From the NCBI GenBank assembly GCA_963576735.1, contig OY755187.1:1302001-1366000 (forward strand): a DNA stretch of 64,000 nt, in the 5' to 3' direction. This stretch comes from Bedellia somnulentella. Taxonomy: Eukaryota > Arthropoda > Insecta > Lepidoptera > Bedelliidae. Shown here piece after piece: positions 1 through 9,607 of the stretch (positions within the stretch are counted from its first letter, which is position 1; every line of letters starts with the position of its first letter). Under the pieces are notes generated by a model that was not told the DNA's origin, made no database searches, and saw only the letters and a list, made by a program, of their open reading frames with translations. Made by a program: the position numbers and the translations under genes.

Positions 1-376
1 ATCTTTACTGCCTTTCTGTCTGTAAAGTAAATTATTTCGTTCAAACTATAAGCAAAAGCAATTTCCTTTATACTATATAGAGCTGTCGTGGATGCGAACC
101 AAAGAAGTCGCTTTAGAGTACAGCTGATCCTTCAATATGAGTCTTTTAATATCGGACCTTTCGACTTTTGTAGCATACAGAATATACGTTTTATCACTCC
201 TCTAAAATGAGTCTACTTCTTCTAAGAAAGTAATATTTTTGAGTACCTCGTTCGTCGCCATACATCTGATGGTGACAATATCTACACGGTTATAATTCAA
301 ATAAACGTAGCAAATATATATTTTAATTAAATAAGCTAAATCAAAAATTAATCACAATTAACTGATAACATAGATA
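1..376. other. AT-rich DNA without recognised feature
   Basis: No long open frame, repeat match within the window or RNA-like structure was seen. It forms the left flank of the LR LINE insertion. Confidence 0.5.
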
Positions 377-813
377 TATAATAAGATGCTGTGTAGTGTC
401 GGCATAGAATAGCACTACCCCATCTCTTCCCGTGGGTGTTTCGTAGGAGTCGACTAAGGGATCAGGGCTTTTACCATCTTCGCCCTTACACCAATCCAAA
501 GTCTGCCGTGCTGATGGATGCGTGGCCAGGGGTGAGCCTGGTCGATAGCGTGCCGCCGTCCTGGAGCCTGGTGAACTCTGGGTACTAAATAACCTTGCTT
601 TGTCAAGCGGGGCTCTGACAAAGTGGACAGAATAATTCCCTAGCTACTCGTGGGAATCACATGTGTTCGAGGAATAATAAACACGGAGACGGCGATAGAG
701 CTCGCCACTTATCACGTCATAGATTCTCATTGGGCGAAAAGTGGGCTGACGAGACCCGCTTTAGTACGTTGAATGTTTGCGGAGGGATGTTAGAAAAGTT
801 AGATGAAGTATGT

Positions 814-1085
814 AACATAACATAACATAACATAAACGTTCACGCCGAATATCCCCGAAGGGGTTGGCAGAGGTACTAATACTTCTGAACATCTTGTGAC
901 TTTGTCACCTGGTGTTCAGAGTACCCACGTTTTGCATAAATTTATCATGGTTGTTAACGGTGAGGGAAAACATCGTGAGGAAACCCACATGGCTGAGTTG
1001 TACTTAGTCATGTGACAGTGTGTTCGTACAAAACGGCGATAGGCCTGCCCCCTATCACGTGAGTACACTGTCCATGCAAAACGTG
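814..1085 (-). mobile_element. S2 SINE, 5'-inverted, inserted in the LR endonuclease
   Basis: A 12-bp duplication GATGAAGTATGT flanks it at 802-813 and 1086-1097 and is itself LR coding sequence. The left part (814 to about 937) is antisense S2, beginning with the AACAT-repeat tail. The right part (about 938-1085) is sense S2 from the TTTATCATGG region to the GCAAAACGTG region. The two parts meet at almost the same point of the S2 consensus, with a small overlap. This is the layout expected from a twin-primed (5'-inverted) insertion. It shifts the LR frame. Confidence 0.88.
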
Positions 1086-4032
1086 GATGAAGTATGTCTG
1101 GTAATGAAAGAAAAGAATTTAGATTTGTTGTGTGTAAATGAGACGAAGTGTAAGGGAAAAGAGGTCTCGCAACTTGGATCAATTACTGCCATCTGGTTGG
1201 GGGTCGACCCTAATATCAGAGCTTGCCAAGGAGTGGGACTTCTTATGTCTGAAAGGATGGTTCAATGTATGTCAGAGCATGAGTGTGTGAGTCCAAGGCT
1301 CCTCTGGGTTAAGTTAAAAGTCGGGCTGGTCCGGCTACGTGTAATATGCGTCTATGCGCCGGACATGTCAAAATCTTTAACCGAGAGGGAGGAGTTCTGG
1401 AATTTACTAGGTGATATAGTGAATGGGTGTGATTTGAATGAAAGGATAATAATGTTAGGAGATTTTAATGGTTGGGTTGGTGTGACACGCAACGGTTGTG
1501 AAAGAGTATTAGGTTAATTTGGGGATAATAGAGTGAATGAAAATGGTGATAAATTGATTGAAGTATGTTTGGAGAGGAATCTTTGTGTTACTAACACTTT
1601 GTTTAAACACAAAGATATCCACATGTATACAAGGCAGCGAGGAAGCGAGAGAAGTATGATAGATTTTGTGATTGTTGATGAAAGGCTGAAATCAAAGGTG
1701 GTTGACACTAGAGTTTATAGAGGTGCCAACGTAGGAACAGATCATTTCCTCGTTGTATCACGAGTAAGGGGTCTGTTCAAGCGTTGGCGTCATAGGACAA
1801 GAGTGTCAACTACTGAAATTTCTAGAATAAAAGTAGAAAATTTGGTAGATAATGAAATAATGGGAGATGAATATATTGAGAAACTGGATGAACGACTAAG
1901 TTGCGTAGAAATGACGGATGATATGGAAATAGAAGATGCTTGGAATGTGCTCAAATCTGCGGTAATTGAATGTGCGACGGATGTTTGTGGATTGAGCAAG
2001 AGGAAAAATCGACCAACATCAAGTTGGTGGGATAAAAGTGTGAAAGATGCTGTGAATGAAAAGAAGAAAGTCTGGCTCGATTTACTAGCAATCAAAGCTA
2101 GTAAACGGATGAAATAAGTTATAATAAGTTATAATAATAACGTTGACGAATAATAAGTTGAATATAAGAGAATAAAGAGAGCGGTTAAGAATAAAATAGA
2201 GAAGAAAAAGCGAGATCTGAAAGAATGGAGTGAAAAGAAACTCTCCGATAATTTCCAAAGTAATCAAAAATTATTTTGGAAATATATTAGACGTGAAAGG
2301 GGAGTTTCTCAAAACACGAGTACAAGTGTGATGAAGGATGAAAAAGGGGAACTTATGACTGATGGAACAAGAATAAAAAGAGTATGGAAGGAATATTTTG
2401 AGGGTCTCTTTGAAAAAGAGGATGATCCCATTACTTCAGCAATTGATAGCGATGTTAATTGTGACGAGGTAATGGGTGACGTGTCTGAAAGTATGATAAG
2501 TATGGAAGAAATTGTAAAAGCGATGAAAAGTATGAAACTAGGAAAAGCGGCAGGATATGATAGGATATGTGTCGAAATGCTGAGGGCTGGTAAAGGGTTA
2601 GTGGCTTCTTGGCTGTTCTTCCTTTTTCAGAAGTGTTCGGCACTTGGCAAAGTACCAAAAGATTGGTGTAGAGCCGTGATTGTGCCCCTATATAAAGGGA
2701 AAGGGTCACGCCAAGAAGCAAAAAACTACCGTGGTATCAGCCTACTCAGTGTTGTCGGCAAATTGTATGCGAAAGTTCTGATCGAAAGGGTGATGAAAGA
2801 AACGGATGAAAAAATTTGGGATGTACAAGCAGGATTTAGGAAGGGAATGGGATGTATGAATCAAATCTTCTCCTTAAGGTGCATCACATAGAAATTTTTG
2901 GCAAAAAACCAAAAAGTGTATTGCACCTTCATTGATTTGGAGAAGGCGTATGATAGGGTAGTAAGAAAGTATTTGTGGAAGGTGTTGTCTAAGTTCGGTT
3001 TGGGGAGCCAACTTATACGTGCATTGGAGTCACTCTATGAGGATTCCAATGCATGTGTGAGAGTAAACGGAGAAGACACGGACTGGTTTGAGATCTCTAG
3101 GGGTGTTCGACAGGGTTGTGTGGCTTCTCCGTGGCTCTTCAATTTGTTCATGGACGACTGTTTGAAAGAACTGCGTGAAAGTGATTATGGACTGAAAATG
3201 AGAGGGTTCATCATTAAATGCCTCTTATACGCTGACGATCAAGTGTTACTTGCATCAACGGTAAATGAGTTGCAGGAGATGGTGAACATTGCGTGTAAGT
3301 CTTTCGAAAGAAAGGGAATGAGAGTGAATGTGGACAAAACCAAAACAATGGTTTTTGAAAGAGAGGAAAGTATGACAGAATGTGACATTGTTATAAATGG
3401 TAAGAAAGTGGAACAAGTGAAAGAATTTGTATATCTGGGGAGTTTGTTTACTAGGGATGGAAAATGTGAGGAAGATATTGAAAGGAGAGTTAAAAAGGGA
3501 AACGCGGTGAATGGAGCCATGAACAGTCTGATGTTGAGCCAGTCGTTGTCAGAAAAGGCTCGAATGGCTGTGCATAATGCTGTTCTGGTTCCCACGCTGA
3601 TGTATGGTAGTGAATGTTGGGCATGGCAGAAGAAGCATGAAAGTAGAGTTAATGCAGTGGAAATGAGATCCCTCAGAAGTATATGTAATGTAAGGCTGTG
3701 CGATAGAGTGAGAAATACTGTGATCCGTGAACGAGTAGGTTTGAAAGATGACGTAGTATGCAAGATAGAAAAAGGAATGTTGAGGTGGTTTGGGCACATA
3801 GAGAGGATGGATGAAAATAAAGTAGCGAAAGAGATATATAGAGCCAATGTGGATGGGAATGTTAGTAGAGGACGGCCTCGTAAAACGTTTCTGGACTGAG
3901 AAGAATAAAAGAGCATGTATGAGAAGGATAATGAATGTAAGGGAAGCAAGAGAGGTTTGTCAAGATCGTACTAAGTGGCGATCGATAGTCTCTGCCTACC
4001 CCAATGGGAATAATGGGCGTGAGTATAAGTAA
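1086..4032 (+). pseudogene. LR endonuclease-reverse transcriptase ORF, decayed
   Basis: The intact protein would nick target DNA and copy element RNA at the nick. Endonuclease signs are NETK (metal-binding Glu), GDFN near 1461, IDFVIVDE near 1660 and GTDHFLV near 1737. Reverse-transcriptase signs are VPLYKGKGSRQEAKNYRGIS near 2690-2740, QAGFRKG near 2826, IDLEKAYDRV near 2931, GVRQGCVASPWLFN near 3101 and the catalytic YADD near 3229. A C-terminal MLRWFGHIERM motif lies near 3778. One frame runs from 1086 to about 3896, broken by stops at 1515, 2115, 2151, 2154 and 2889. A deletion near 3895 removes roughly 40 bp relative to the fragment at 6349-6618, so the end is read in another frame (3847-4032). 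The first endonuclease residues lie upstream at about 766-813, separated by the S2 insertion. The stop codon TAA sits inside the element's tail. Confidence 0.88.
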
Positions 4033-4054
4033 GTAAGTATAATAAGATAAGATA

Positions 4055-4300
4055 GCTGTGTAGTGTCGGCTTAGAATAGCACTACCCCATTTCTTCCGGT
4101 GGGTGTACGTAAGAGGCGACGTTAGTATTGGGGCTTTTTAAGGGATATTTGGGCGATGCGGTTGGAGACCCATCACCAACAACCTTTATTCTACCATCTT
4201 TTCCCCACTCAACTTCCAAAAGTGGCTGAGAAATTTCTAACTTCTCACCTTTGGCTACCCCTTTTAGGGATTCATAGCCGTGAGTATATGTATGTATGTA
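4055..4300 (+). mobile_element. S1 SINE, full length, subtype a
   Basis: Begins GCTGTGTAGTGTCGGCTTAG and ends GTGAGTATATGTATGTATG. It lies only 17 bp downstream of the LR tail, head to tail with it. Subtype a is recognised by CTTCCGGTGGGTGTACG and ACCAACAACCTTTATT. Confidence 0.85.
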
Positions 4301-4414
4301 ACTGATAATCAAAACTTACAGCTAAGAAAAGCTTAGAAAGGAATATATAGTAACCTTATTTTAAATTACAAAAGCTGAGAAAACATTTACGATTAATATC
4401 TAAAACTTGTTTTA

Positions 4415-4658
4415 TCGTGTAGTGGCTTAGAATGTCAGTACCCCTTTCTACTCACGGGTGTTGTAAGAGGTGACTAAGGGTATGGGGCTTTTTTAAGTGG
4501 ATTTTGGGCGATGCGCTTGGAGACCCATCACCAACGACAATTTATTTCTACCATCTTGTCCCCTATCGACTTCCAAAAGTGGCTGAGGTGTTTCTAGCTC
4601 TGAAGCTCTGGCTACCCCTTTGAGGAATTTATGGTCGTGAGTATATGTATGTATGTAT
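4415..4658 (+). mobile_element. S1 SINE, full length, subtype b
   Basis: Subtype b diagnostic bases: TTAGAATGTCA, CTACTCACGGGTGTTG and ACCAACGACAATTTATTTC. Ends in the TATG tail. Confidence 0.82.
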
Positions 4659-4730
4659 TAAAAAGTGACTGCTAAATCGCTGGTATTTTACTAAACCTCC
4701 TTCTAATCAAGTTTTGTATAACTTTGTTGT

Positions 4731-4830
4731 ACATACATACATACATATACTCACGGCTATAAATCCCTAGAAGAGGTAGCCAGAGCTAAGGAATCAGAAA
4801 TTCCTCAGCCACTTTTGGAAGTTGTGTATA
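4731..4830 (-). mobile_element. S1 SINE 3' part (5'-truncated)
   Basis: Starts with a CATA-repeat tail, then CTCACGGCTATAAATCCC and the GGCTGAGGAATT region in reverse. It stops near AAGTTGTGTAT. 5' truncation is usual for LINE-mobilised DNA. Confidence 0.75.
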
Positions 4831-4905
4831 TTTAAAATCACTAATCATAACTTCAGAATTAACAGTAATTCCAGAATCTCAAAAAAATACATCACTCTAA
4901 ATTTA

Positions 4906-5010
4906 TGAGCGATGCGGTTGGAGACTTATCACCAACGATACTTTATTTCTACCATCTTGTCTTCATCAACTTCCAAATGTGACTGTAGAGTATCTAGCCC
5001 TGAGCCCTAC
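4906..5010 (+). mobile_element. S1 SINE internal fragment, subtype b
   Basis: Holds GCGATGCGGTTGGAGAC, ACCAACGATACTTTATTTC and the following subtype-b region. Both ends are missing. Confidence 0.65.
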
Positions 5011-5163
5011 ACAAAATAAAATGAAGAGTGACACACCTTCGTGATATGATTTGTGTCAGGCTCGTGTGTAGCTGTTTGTAGTATATATCACTAGCGACTA
5101 GGCCTAGATAGCTCTGCGTCTCTGTATTTCTGTAAAGCGACGTAAATTTAATCTTAGTTTTTT

Positions 5164-5394
5164 GCTGTGTAGTGTCGGCTTAGAATAGCACTACCCCTTT
5201 TCTTCCGGTGGCTGTACGTAAGAGGCGACTAACTGTATTGGGGATTTTTAAGGGATTTTTGGGCGATGCGGTTGGAGACCCATCACCAACAACCTTTTTT
5301 TTACCATCTTTTCCCCACGCAACTTCCAAAAGTGGCTCAGGAATTTCTAATTCCGTAGCTCTGGCTAGTCCTTTTAGGGATTTATAGCCGTGAG
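5164..5394 (+). mobile_element. S1 SINE, subtype a, tail lost
   Basis: Complete head GCTGTGTAGTGTCGG through GATTTATAGCCGTGAG, then unrelated sequence with no TATG tail. Confidence 0.8.
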
Positions 5395-5476
5395 AATTGA
5401 GAGCCGTTTAATTAAATTCTACTAACTAATTGAATTAGTTTAAGATGTGCTATTATATTTATCATTTATATATGTA

Positions 5477-5709
5477 GGGTTGTCTTAGAATATCACTACC
5501 CCATTTGAGTCCATGGATGTTCTTTAGTAACTTATGGTATTGGGGGCTTATTAAATGATTTTCGGGCGATGTGGTTGAAAACCCATTACCAATATCCTTT
5601 ATTTTGCAACACCACAACTTCACAATAAGACTGAGGAACTTCTTTTTCTGAAGCTCTGGCTACCCGTTGTAAGGATTTATAGCCGTGATTATATTTATAT
5701 GTGTATGTA
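5477..5709 (+). mobile_element. S1 SINE, degenerate
   Basis: Recognisable by GTCTTAGAATATCACTACCCC, GGGCGATGTGGTTG, CTCTGGCTACCCG and a decayed tail. Its tail borders the target duplication of the S3 SINE that follows. Confidence 0.7.
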
Positions 5710-5715
5710 TTACTT

Positions 5716-6050
5716 GCCTTCCTTGACTGCCTCCGTGGTCTAGCGGTTAAGCGCTTGGTTTCAAGTACGGAGGTCTCGGGTTCGATTCCCGAGGGGTGGT
5801 AACCTTACAAATTTAATTTGTGAGATTTAACCCAGTTTGGAAGGATATTGCAGGCTTGAATCACCTGATTATCCGAAAATTAAGATGATTCCGTGCTTCG
5901 GAGGGCACGTTAAGCCGTCGGTCCCGGCTATTATTACGGTAGTAGTCGTTAGTCTGCCAACCGGTTTGGCCAGCGTGGTTGACTATGGCTAAATCGACCT
6001 ATATAGGGTAGGCTCGAGCCCCTTGGTGGGGACGTATATGGGCTGCGAGA
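5716..6050 (+). mobile_element. S3 tRNA-derived SINE
   Basis: An 11-bp duplication ATGTATTACTT flanks it at 5705-5715 and 6051-6061. The head is tRNA-like: GTGGTCTAGCGGTTAAGCGC fits an A box and CGGGTTCGATTCCCG a B box. The body contains GATTATCCGAAAATTAAGAT and CCAACCGGTTTGGCCAGCG. A decayed second copy lies at 59307-59800. It is not a functional tRNA gene because the head continues into a SINE body. Confidence 0.82.
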
Positions 6051-6061
6051 ATGTATTACTT

Positions 6062-6337
6062 AGCCAAAGAGTAAATCATTTTGTTTTATAATAAGTAAAT
6101 TTAATTTTCATTTCACTTCAGTCTAAGCTCTGTAATTTGTATCATAATGAATAAATAAATAAATTATGAATGATATCTAGGTTAAGTATCCAGGCTTAGC
6201 GTAGCTGCCATAGAGCGTATATTCAGAGCTTAAAATATTCAGTCAATAAATACCCTTAACTTAAATCCAAAGATCCCTGGTCCCTGGTAGTTATTATTGC
6301 ATTTGTAATATCTTTTGTAAAGGGCAATTATTATGTA
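6062..6337. other. AT-rich spacer, nothing recognised
   Basis: No ORF or repeat relation was seen between the S3 SINE and the LR fragment. Confidence 0.4.
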
Positions 6338-6348
6338 TAAAAACTACT

Positions 6349-6618
6349 ATAGAGAGGATGGATGAAAATAAAGTAGCGAAAGAGATATATAGAGCCAATG
6401 TGGATGGGAATGTTAGTAGAGGACGGCCTCGTAAAACGTTTCTTGACCAGATAGAAAACGTTCTTATAAAGGCGGGGGTCCGAAGTGAGAAGAATAAAAG
6501 AGCATGTATGAGAAGGATAATGAATGTAAGGGAAGCAAGATCAAGATCGTACTAAGTGGCGATCGATAGTCTCTGCCTACCCCAATGGGAAAAATGGGCG
6601 TTAGTATAAGTAAGTAAG
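6349..6618 (+). mobile_element. LR LINE 3' fragment (5'-truncated insertion)
   Basis: An 11-bp duplication TAAAAACTACT flanks it at 6338-6348 and 6619-6629. It starts at the GAGAGGATGGATGAAAATAA region of the LR C-terminus and ends with GTATAAGTAAGTAAG. It keeps about 40 bp that the long LR copy has lost near 3895. In turn it lacks a few bases near 6540 (AGAGGTTTG), which shifts its frame. Confidence 0.88.
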
Positions 6619-6629
6619 TAAAAACTACT

Positions 6630-6935
6630 GTAATAAATGTAACTTTATTGTGGAATATTTAGTGATATGATTTAAATTTTGTGTCATGTATTGTTTGAGT
6701 GAATGATGTTAGAATTCACTTTAATTAGTTCTATTATTCCACTTTATATTATTTTTATACTGTGTATTTTTATTATGTACCAAATAAATGTTTTATCTTT
6801 CTTTTTTACAATACTGTGACACAATCGACGGCCAAGGCCACAAAAATCTGTAAAAAGGTGGCTGAGTACCAAATACTCAGTATCGATATAAGTGCAAAAA
6901 TAACCTTCGCTACTTTGTGTAATGCTGAACTGCTG
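6630..6935. other. AT-rich spacer, nothing recognised
   Basis: No convincing feature. The short open frames here are of chance size and overlap the MITE that follows. Confidence 0.35.
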
Positions 6936-7071
6936 GGCAAGCACGAGCGCTATTTTATCGACACGATAACGGTTAGAATGAGATGGCAGTATACGATACT
7001 AAGTAAGTGCGTAAGAGATGGCTGCTTTATCCCACGCGATAACTAGTTTAAACACAGCTCGTGCTTGCCCT
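6936..7071. mobile_element. Short MITE with GGGCAAGCACGAGC inverted ends
   Basis: The ends are GGGCAAGCACGAGC and its exact complement GCTCGTGCTTGCCC. The core reads TTATCGACACGATAACGG and GATGGCTGCTTTATCCCACG. Related copies lie at 24141-24276 and, inverted, at about 38950-39053. Superfamily not assigned; the target duplication is unclear. Confidence 0.75.
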
Positions 7072-7506
7072 TCTGGAGCTTCATCTCAATTAATACCAGC
7101 TTTTATTCTTCATTCACGGGTGGCCCCTTTCTTAAATGAGCCTTTTTTGATGTCAATGTCCGGTCTCCCCCTATATATAAAGATCACACTATAATAATAA
7201 AGCAATCTCAGTAAGGAAACTTAGACTTAGCACGACTTAGTCTAGATTTCACTACTTTTTAGAGGCAAACTAGCAGATCTATCGAGATTTGGCTAGTTTT
7301 TTACAGAATGTTTTGGTGGGATTGCCATTTACAGTATTATTAACCTACTTCAAACGAAGCAGATTCTAAAATCCAAGTAAATATCTTGTATCCAAAATTA
7401 AAACAGAGCTCAAAAAGTTCAAAAGGCTTGTACAAAGTTACAATCGATAGTGGTCTGCCACAAAGGAAATGAGCATTATGTATGTAAACTACCCGAAAAA
7501 TAATTA
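7072..7506. other. Unannotated AT-rich stretch
   Basis: No coding or repeat signal was recognised. Confidence 0.35.
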
Positions 7507-7608
7507 TTTATTATTACCATATTTTCCCGACTCAGCTTTCAAAAGTGGCTGAGGAATTTCTCGTTCTAAAGCTCTGGCTACCTCGTTTAGCCGTGAGTAT
7601 ATGTATGT
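7507..7608 (+). mobile_element. S1 SINE 3' part (5'-truncated)
   Basis: Begins in TTATTACCATATTTTCCCG and ends GCCGTGAGTATATGTATGTA. Confidence 0.72.
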
Positions 7609-7825
7609 ACCCGAATAAGGCGGGTCACATAACTAGTATTAAATAAATATATCTCTCTTAGAGTCCGATTTGAAAGGAATCTTCTCTCAACCAATATTGA
7701 CAGTTTACCCTTCGTATAGATATTAAATTCTTTGTTCTTTTGATGTTAAGATGAACAAAAATCCTCGTTTTCGATATCACCATACATCTATATATTAATA
7801 CGTAAAGCTAAAACTTAAGTAGAAG

Positions 7826-8281
7826 TTGCCGTGTAGTGCCGGCTTAGAATGTCACTACCCCTTTCCCACGGGTGTCGTAAGAGGCTTTCATAAGTGGTTT
7901 TTGGGCGATGTGAATGAAATCACATCACTAACGATACTTTATTTTAAATCTTTTTGTTCATGAAAACCTCATGTGGGGATTATTACTAATAAATAAAGAA
8001 TAAATAAAGGAAAGAAATATTTCGACACAGGCGAGATTCGAACCCGCAACGCTCTTGCCAATTGAACTACCGTGTCAATGGCTGCCAGCGCGAAATTCTT
8101 CTATCCTTTATTTCTTTTACACGTTTTAGTAGTGTTTGCGTTTCCTACCTCCCGCCTGTGTCGAAATTTTTCTTTCCTTTATTTATTCTTTATTTATTAG
8201 TAACGATATTTTATTTCTACCATCTTCTCCCCTATCAACTTCCAAATGTGGCTGAGAAGTTTCTAGCTCTGAAGCTGTAGT
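7826..8281 (+). mobile_element. S1 SINE subtype b, split by an S5 element
   Basis: The head and middle are at 7826-7944. The rest (ATTTCTACCATCTTCTCCCC to about 8281) resumes after the S5 insertion. The target TAACGATA(C/T)TTTATTT is repeated on both sides. Confidence 0.75.
7945..8200 (-). mobile_element. S5 tRNA-headed foldback SINE
   Basis: Flanked by 16-bp near-identical copies of TAACGATACTTTATTT (7929-7944, 8201-8216), which are S1 sequence. The left arm is antisense: TTCATG tail, CTCATGTGGGGATTATTACT, CTTTATTTATT complement, then the tRNA-like TTCGAACCCGC. The right arm repeats CTGTGTCGAAATTTTTCTTT and following body in sense. It therefore forms a long imperfect hairpin. Confidence 0.75.
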
Positions 8282-8601
8282 AGAAAAACTATACATTTTT
8301 GCACAGCGGAGTATTCAGAAAGTTTGGGTTTGTGAAAAATTAACACGCCTGAATATAACTTTCAGCGAGGAATTCCGAAGTTGACGTTTAGTTTGTTTGC
8401 AAAGTTTGTGACATAACAGAGGCTATGTATCATTACGTTAAATTTTATAAGGGATGAATTTTTATTAAAAACCCTCATTTATTTTAAAATAGCACTACTC
8501 CGTATGAAGCTGGAACGTCCACTTCTTTTGTGGTTTTTAATTTTAAAATTGTATTCTGTTCTTTCTCAATTAAATTTATAACTTTGCCAATACTACATGA
8601 T
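8282..8601. other. Unannotated stretch
   Basis: Nothing recognised apart from scattered AT-rich sequence. Confidence 0.35.
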
Positions 8602-8610
8602 TGAATATTT

Positions 8611-8858
8611 GCTGTGTAGTGTCGGCTTAGAATAGCACTACCCCATTTCTTCCGGTGGGTGTACGTAAGAGGCGACTAACGGTATTGGGGCTTTTAAGGG
8701 ATTTTTGGGCGATGCGGTTGGAGACCCATCACCAACAACCTTTATTTTTACTATCTTTTCCCCAATCAAATTTCCAAAAGTGGCTGAGGAATTTTTAATT
8801 CCTTAGCTCTGGCTACCCCTTCTTGGGATTTATAGCCGTGAGTATATGTATGTATGTA
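8611..8858 (+). mobile_element. S1 SINE, full length, subtype a
   Basis: TGAATATTTGC occurs at 8602-8612 and again at 8859-8869, consistent with a target duplication overlapping the first bases of the head. Standard head and TATG tail. Confidence 0.87.
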
Positions 8859-9121
8859 TGAATATTTGCAGAAAGTTACTTTTATATTCCAGTTTATTAC
8901 ATGATCGCATAACTGTTAGGTTCACAAATTAATTCGAAAATAATCAGACTTCATTCAAGTCACGATTTACCTTCATCCCGTTGATCAAGAAAAGTTATTT
9001 CCGGGTGCTAATTATAACATAAGCTGTCCTTTTTGGACAGTGACGTGTGAAATTATTTTGATATTAAAATGCATGAGCAGCGTTGCAATAATTATGCCCG
9101 GGAAAGTGTCATGGCGGCGCG

Positions 9122-9262
9122 ATGTTGCCAAATTTATTATGCGAATAAAGATATCACACCTGTCTTTTATAGTAAAACGAAAATGTAGTACTGGCTCAAA
9201 AGATCTTGTTACCAGGGCCGTAAAACAAATATATAAAAAAAAAGAAATTGTAGTGAATTTTC
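9122..9262 (+). repeat. About 140-bp repeat, copy 1 (second copy at 10295)
   Basis: ATGTTGCCAAATTTATTATG through AAAGAAATTGTAGT recurs at 10295-10430, immediately right of the assembly gap, with roughly a dozen differences. It lies inside an open frame (9040-9591) that I do not believe is a gene. Confidence 0.65.
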
Positions 9263-9388
9263 GGGGTATGAGAGCCGAGCCGAATGATGTTTTGAAGGAT
9301 CCTAAAAACAAAAAAAATCAATATCTTTTCACAAACATTTTTATTAAATCTAAGGTTAAATGTTTTACTTTTGAATTTGAACTTGGAC

Positions 9389-9607
9389 TTAAATCCCTAG
9401 AAGGGGTAGCCAGAGCTAACGAATTAGAAATTCCTCAGCCACTTTTGGAAGTTGCGTGGGGAAAAGATGGTAAAATAAAGGTTGTTGGTGATGGGTCTCC
9501 AACCGCATCGCCAAAAAATCCCTTAAAAAGACCCAATACCGTTAGTAGCCTACGTACGCCCACCGGAAGAAAAGGGGTAGTGATATTCTAAGCCGACACT
9601 ACACAGC
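9389..9607 (-). mobile_element. S1 SINE subtype a, tail missing
   Basis: Antisense S1 from TAAATCCCTAGAAGGGGTAG to CCGACACTACACAGC. Its antisense strand is open and supplies the C-terminal half of a spurious 183-codon ORF. Confidence 0.82.

Larger units (their letters stand above)
388..4037 (+). mobile_element. Near-complete RTE-like non-LTR retrotransposon (LR)
   Basis: An 11-bp target-site duplication TATAATAAGAT flanks it at 377-387 and 4038-4048, so both ends are well fixed. Removing the nested S2 leaves about 3.4 kb, a usual length for RTE-type LINEs. The order is a 5' leader beginning GCTGTGTAGTGTCGGC, then an apurinic-type endonuclease, a reverse transcriptase, a short C-terminal region and a TAAG-repeat tail. 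The leader matches the head of the S1 SINEs, and the last ~50 bp match the S1 and S2 3' ends. It is dead: there are in-frame stops, a 3' deletion near 3895 and a SINE insertion in the endonuclease. The RTE assignment rests on single-ORF layout, missing ORF1, short tandem tail and SINE partnership; the exact clade is uncertain. Confidence 0.9.

Noticed and set aside
3239..3949. A 236-codon minus-strand ORF
   Set aside because: Antisense shadow of the LR reverse transcriptase, with no plausible domain.
4135..4180. Pol III B box inside S1 (GCGGTTGGAGACC)
   Set aside because: Resembles GGTTCGANNCC with one change, but the A-box-like CGGCTTAGAATAG lies about 100 bp upstream, too far for a type 2 promoter. 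S1 heads match the LR leader instead.
9040..9591. A 183-codon open frame on the plus strand
   Set aside because: Its first half is a repeat also found at 10295 and its second half is antisense S1. No domain, no homologue known to me.
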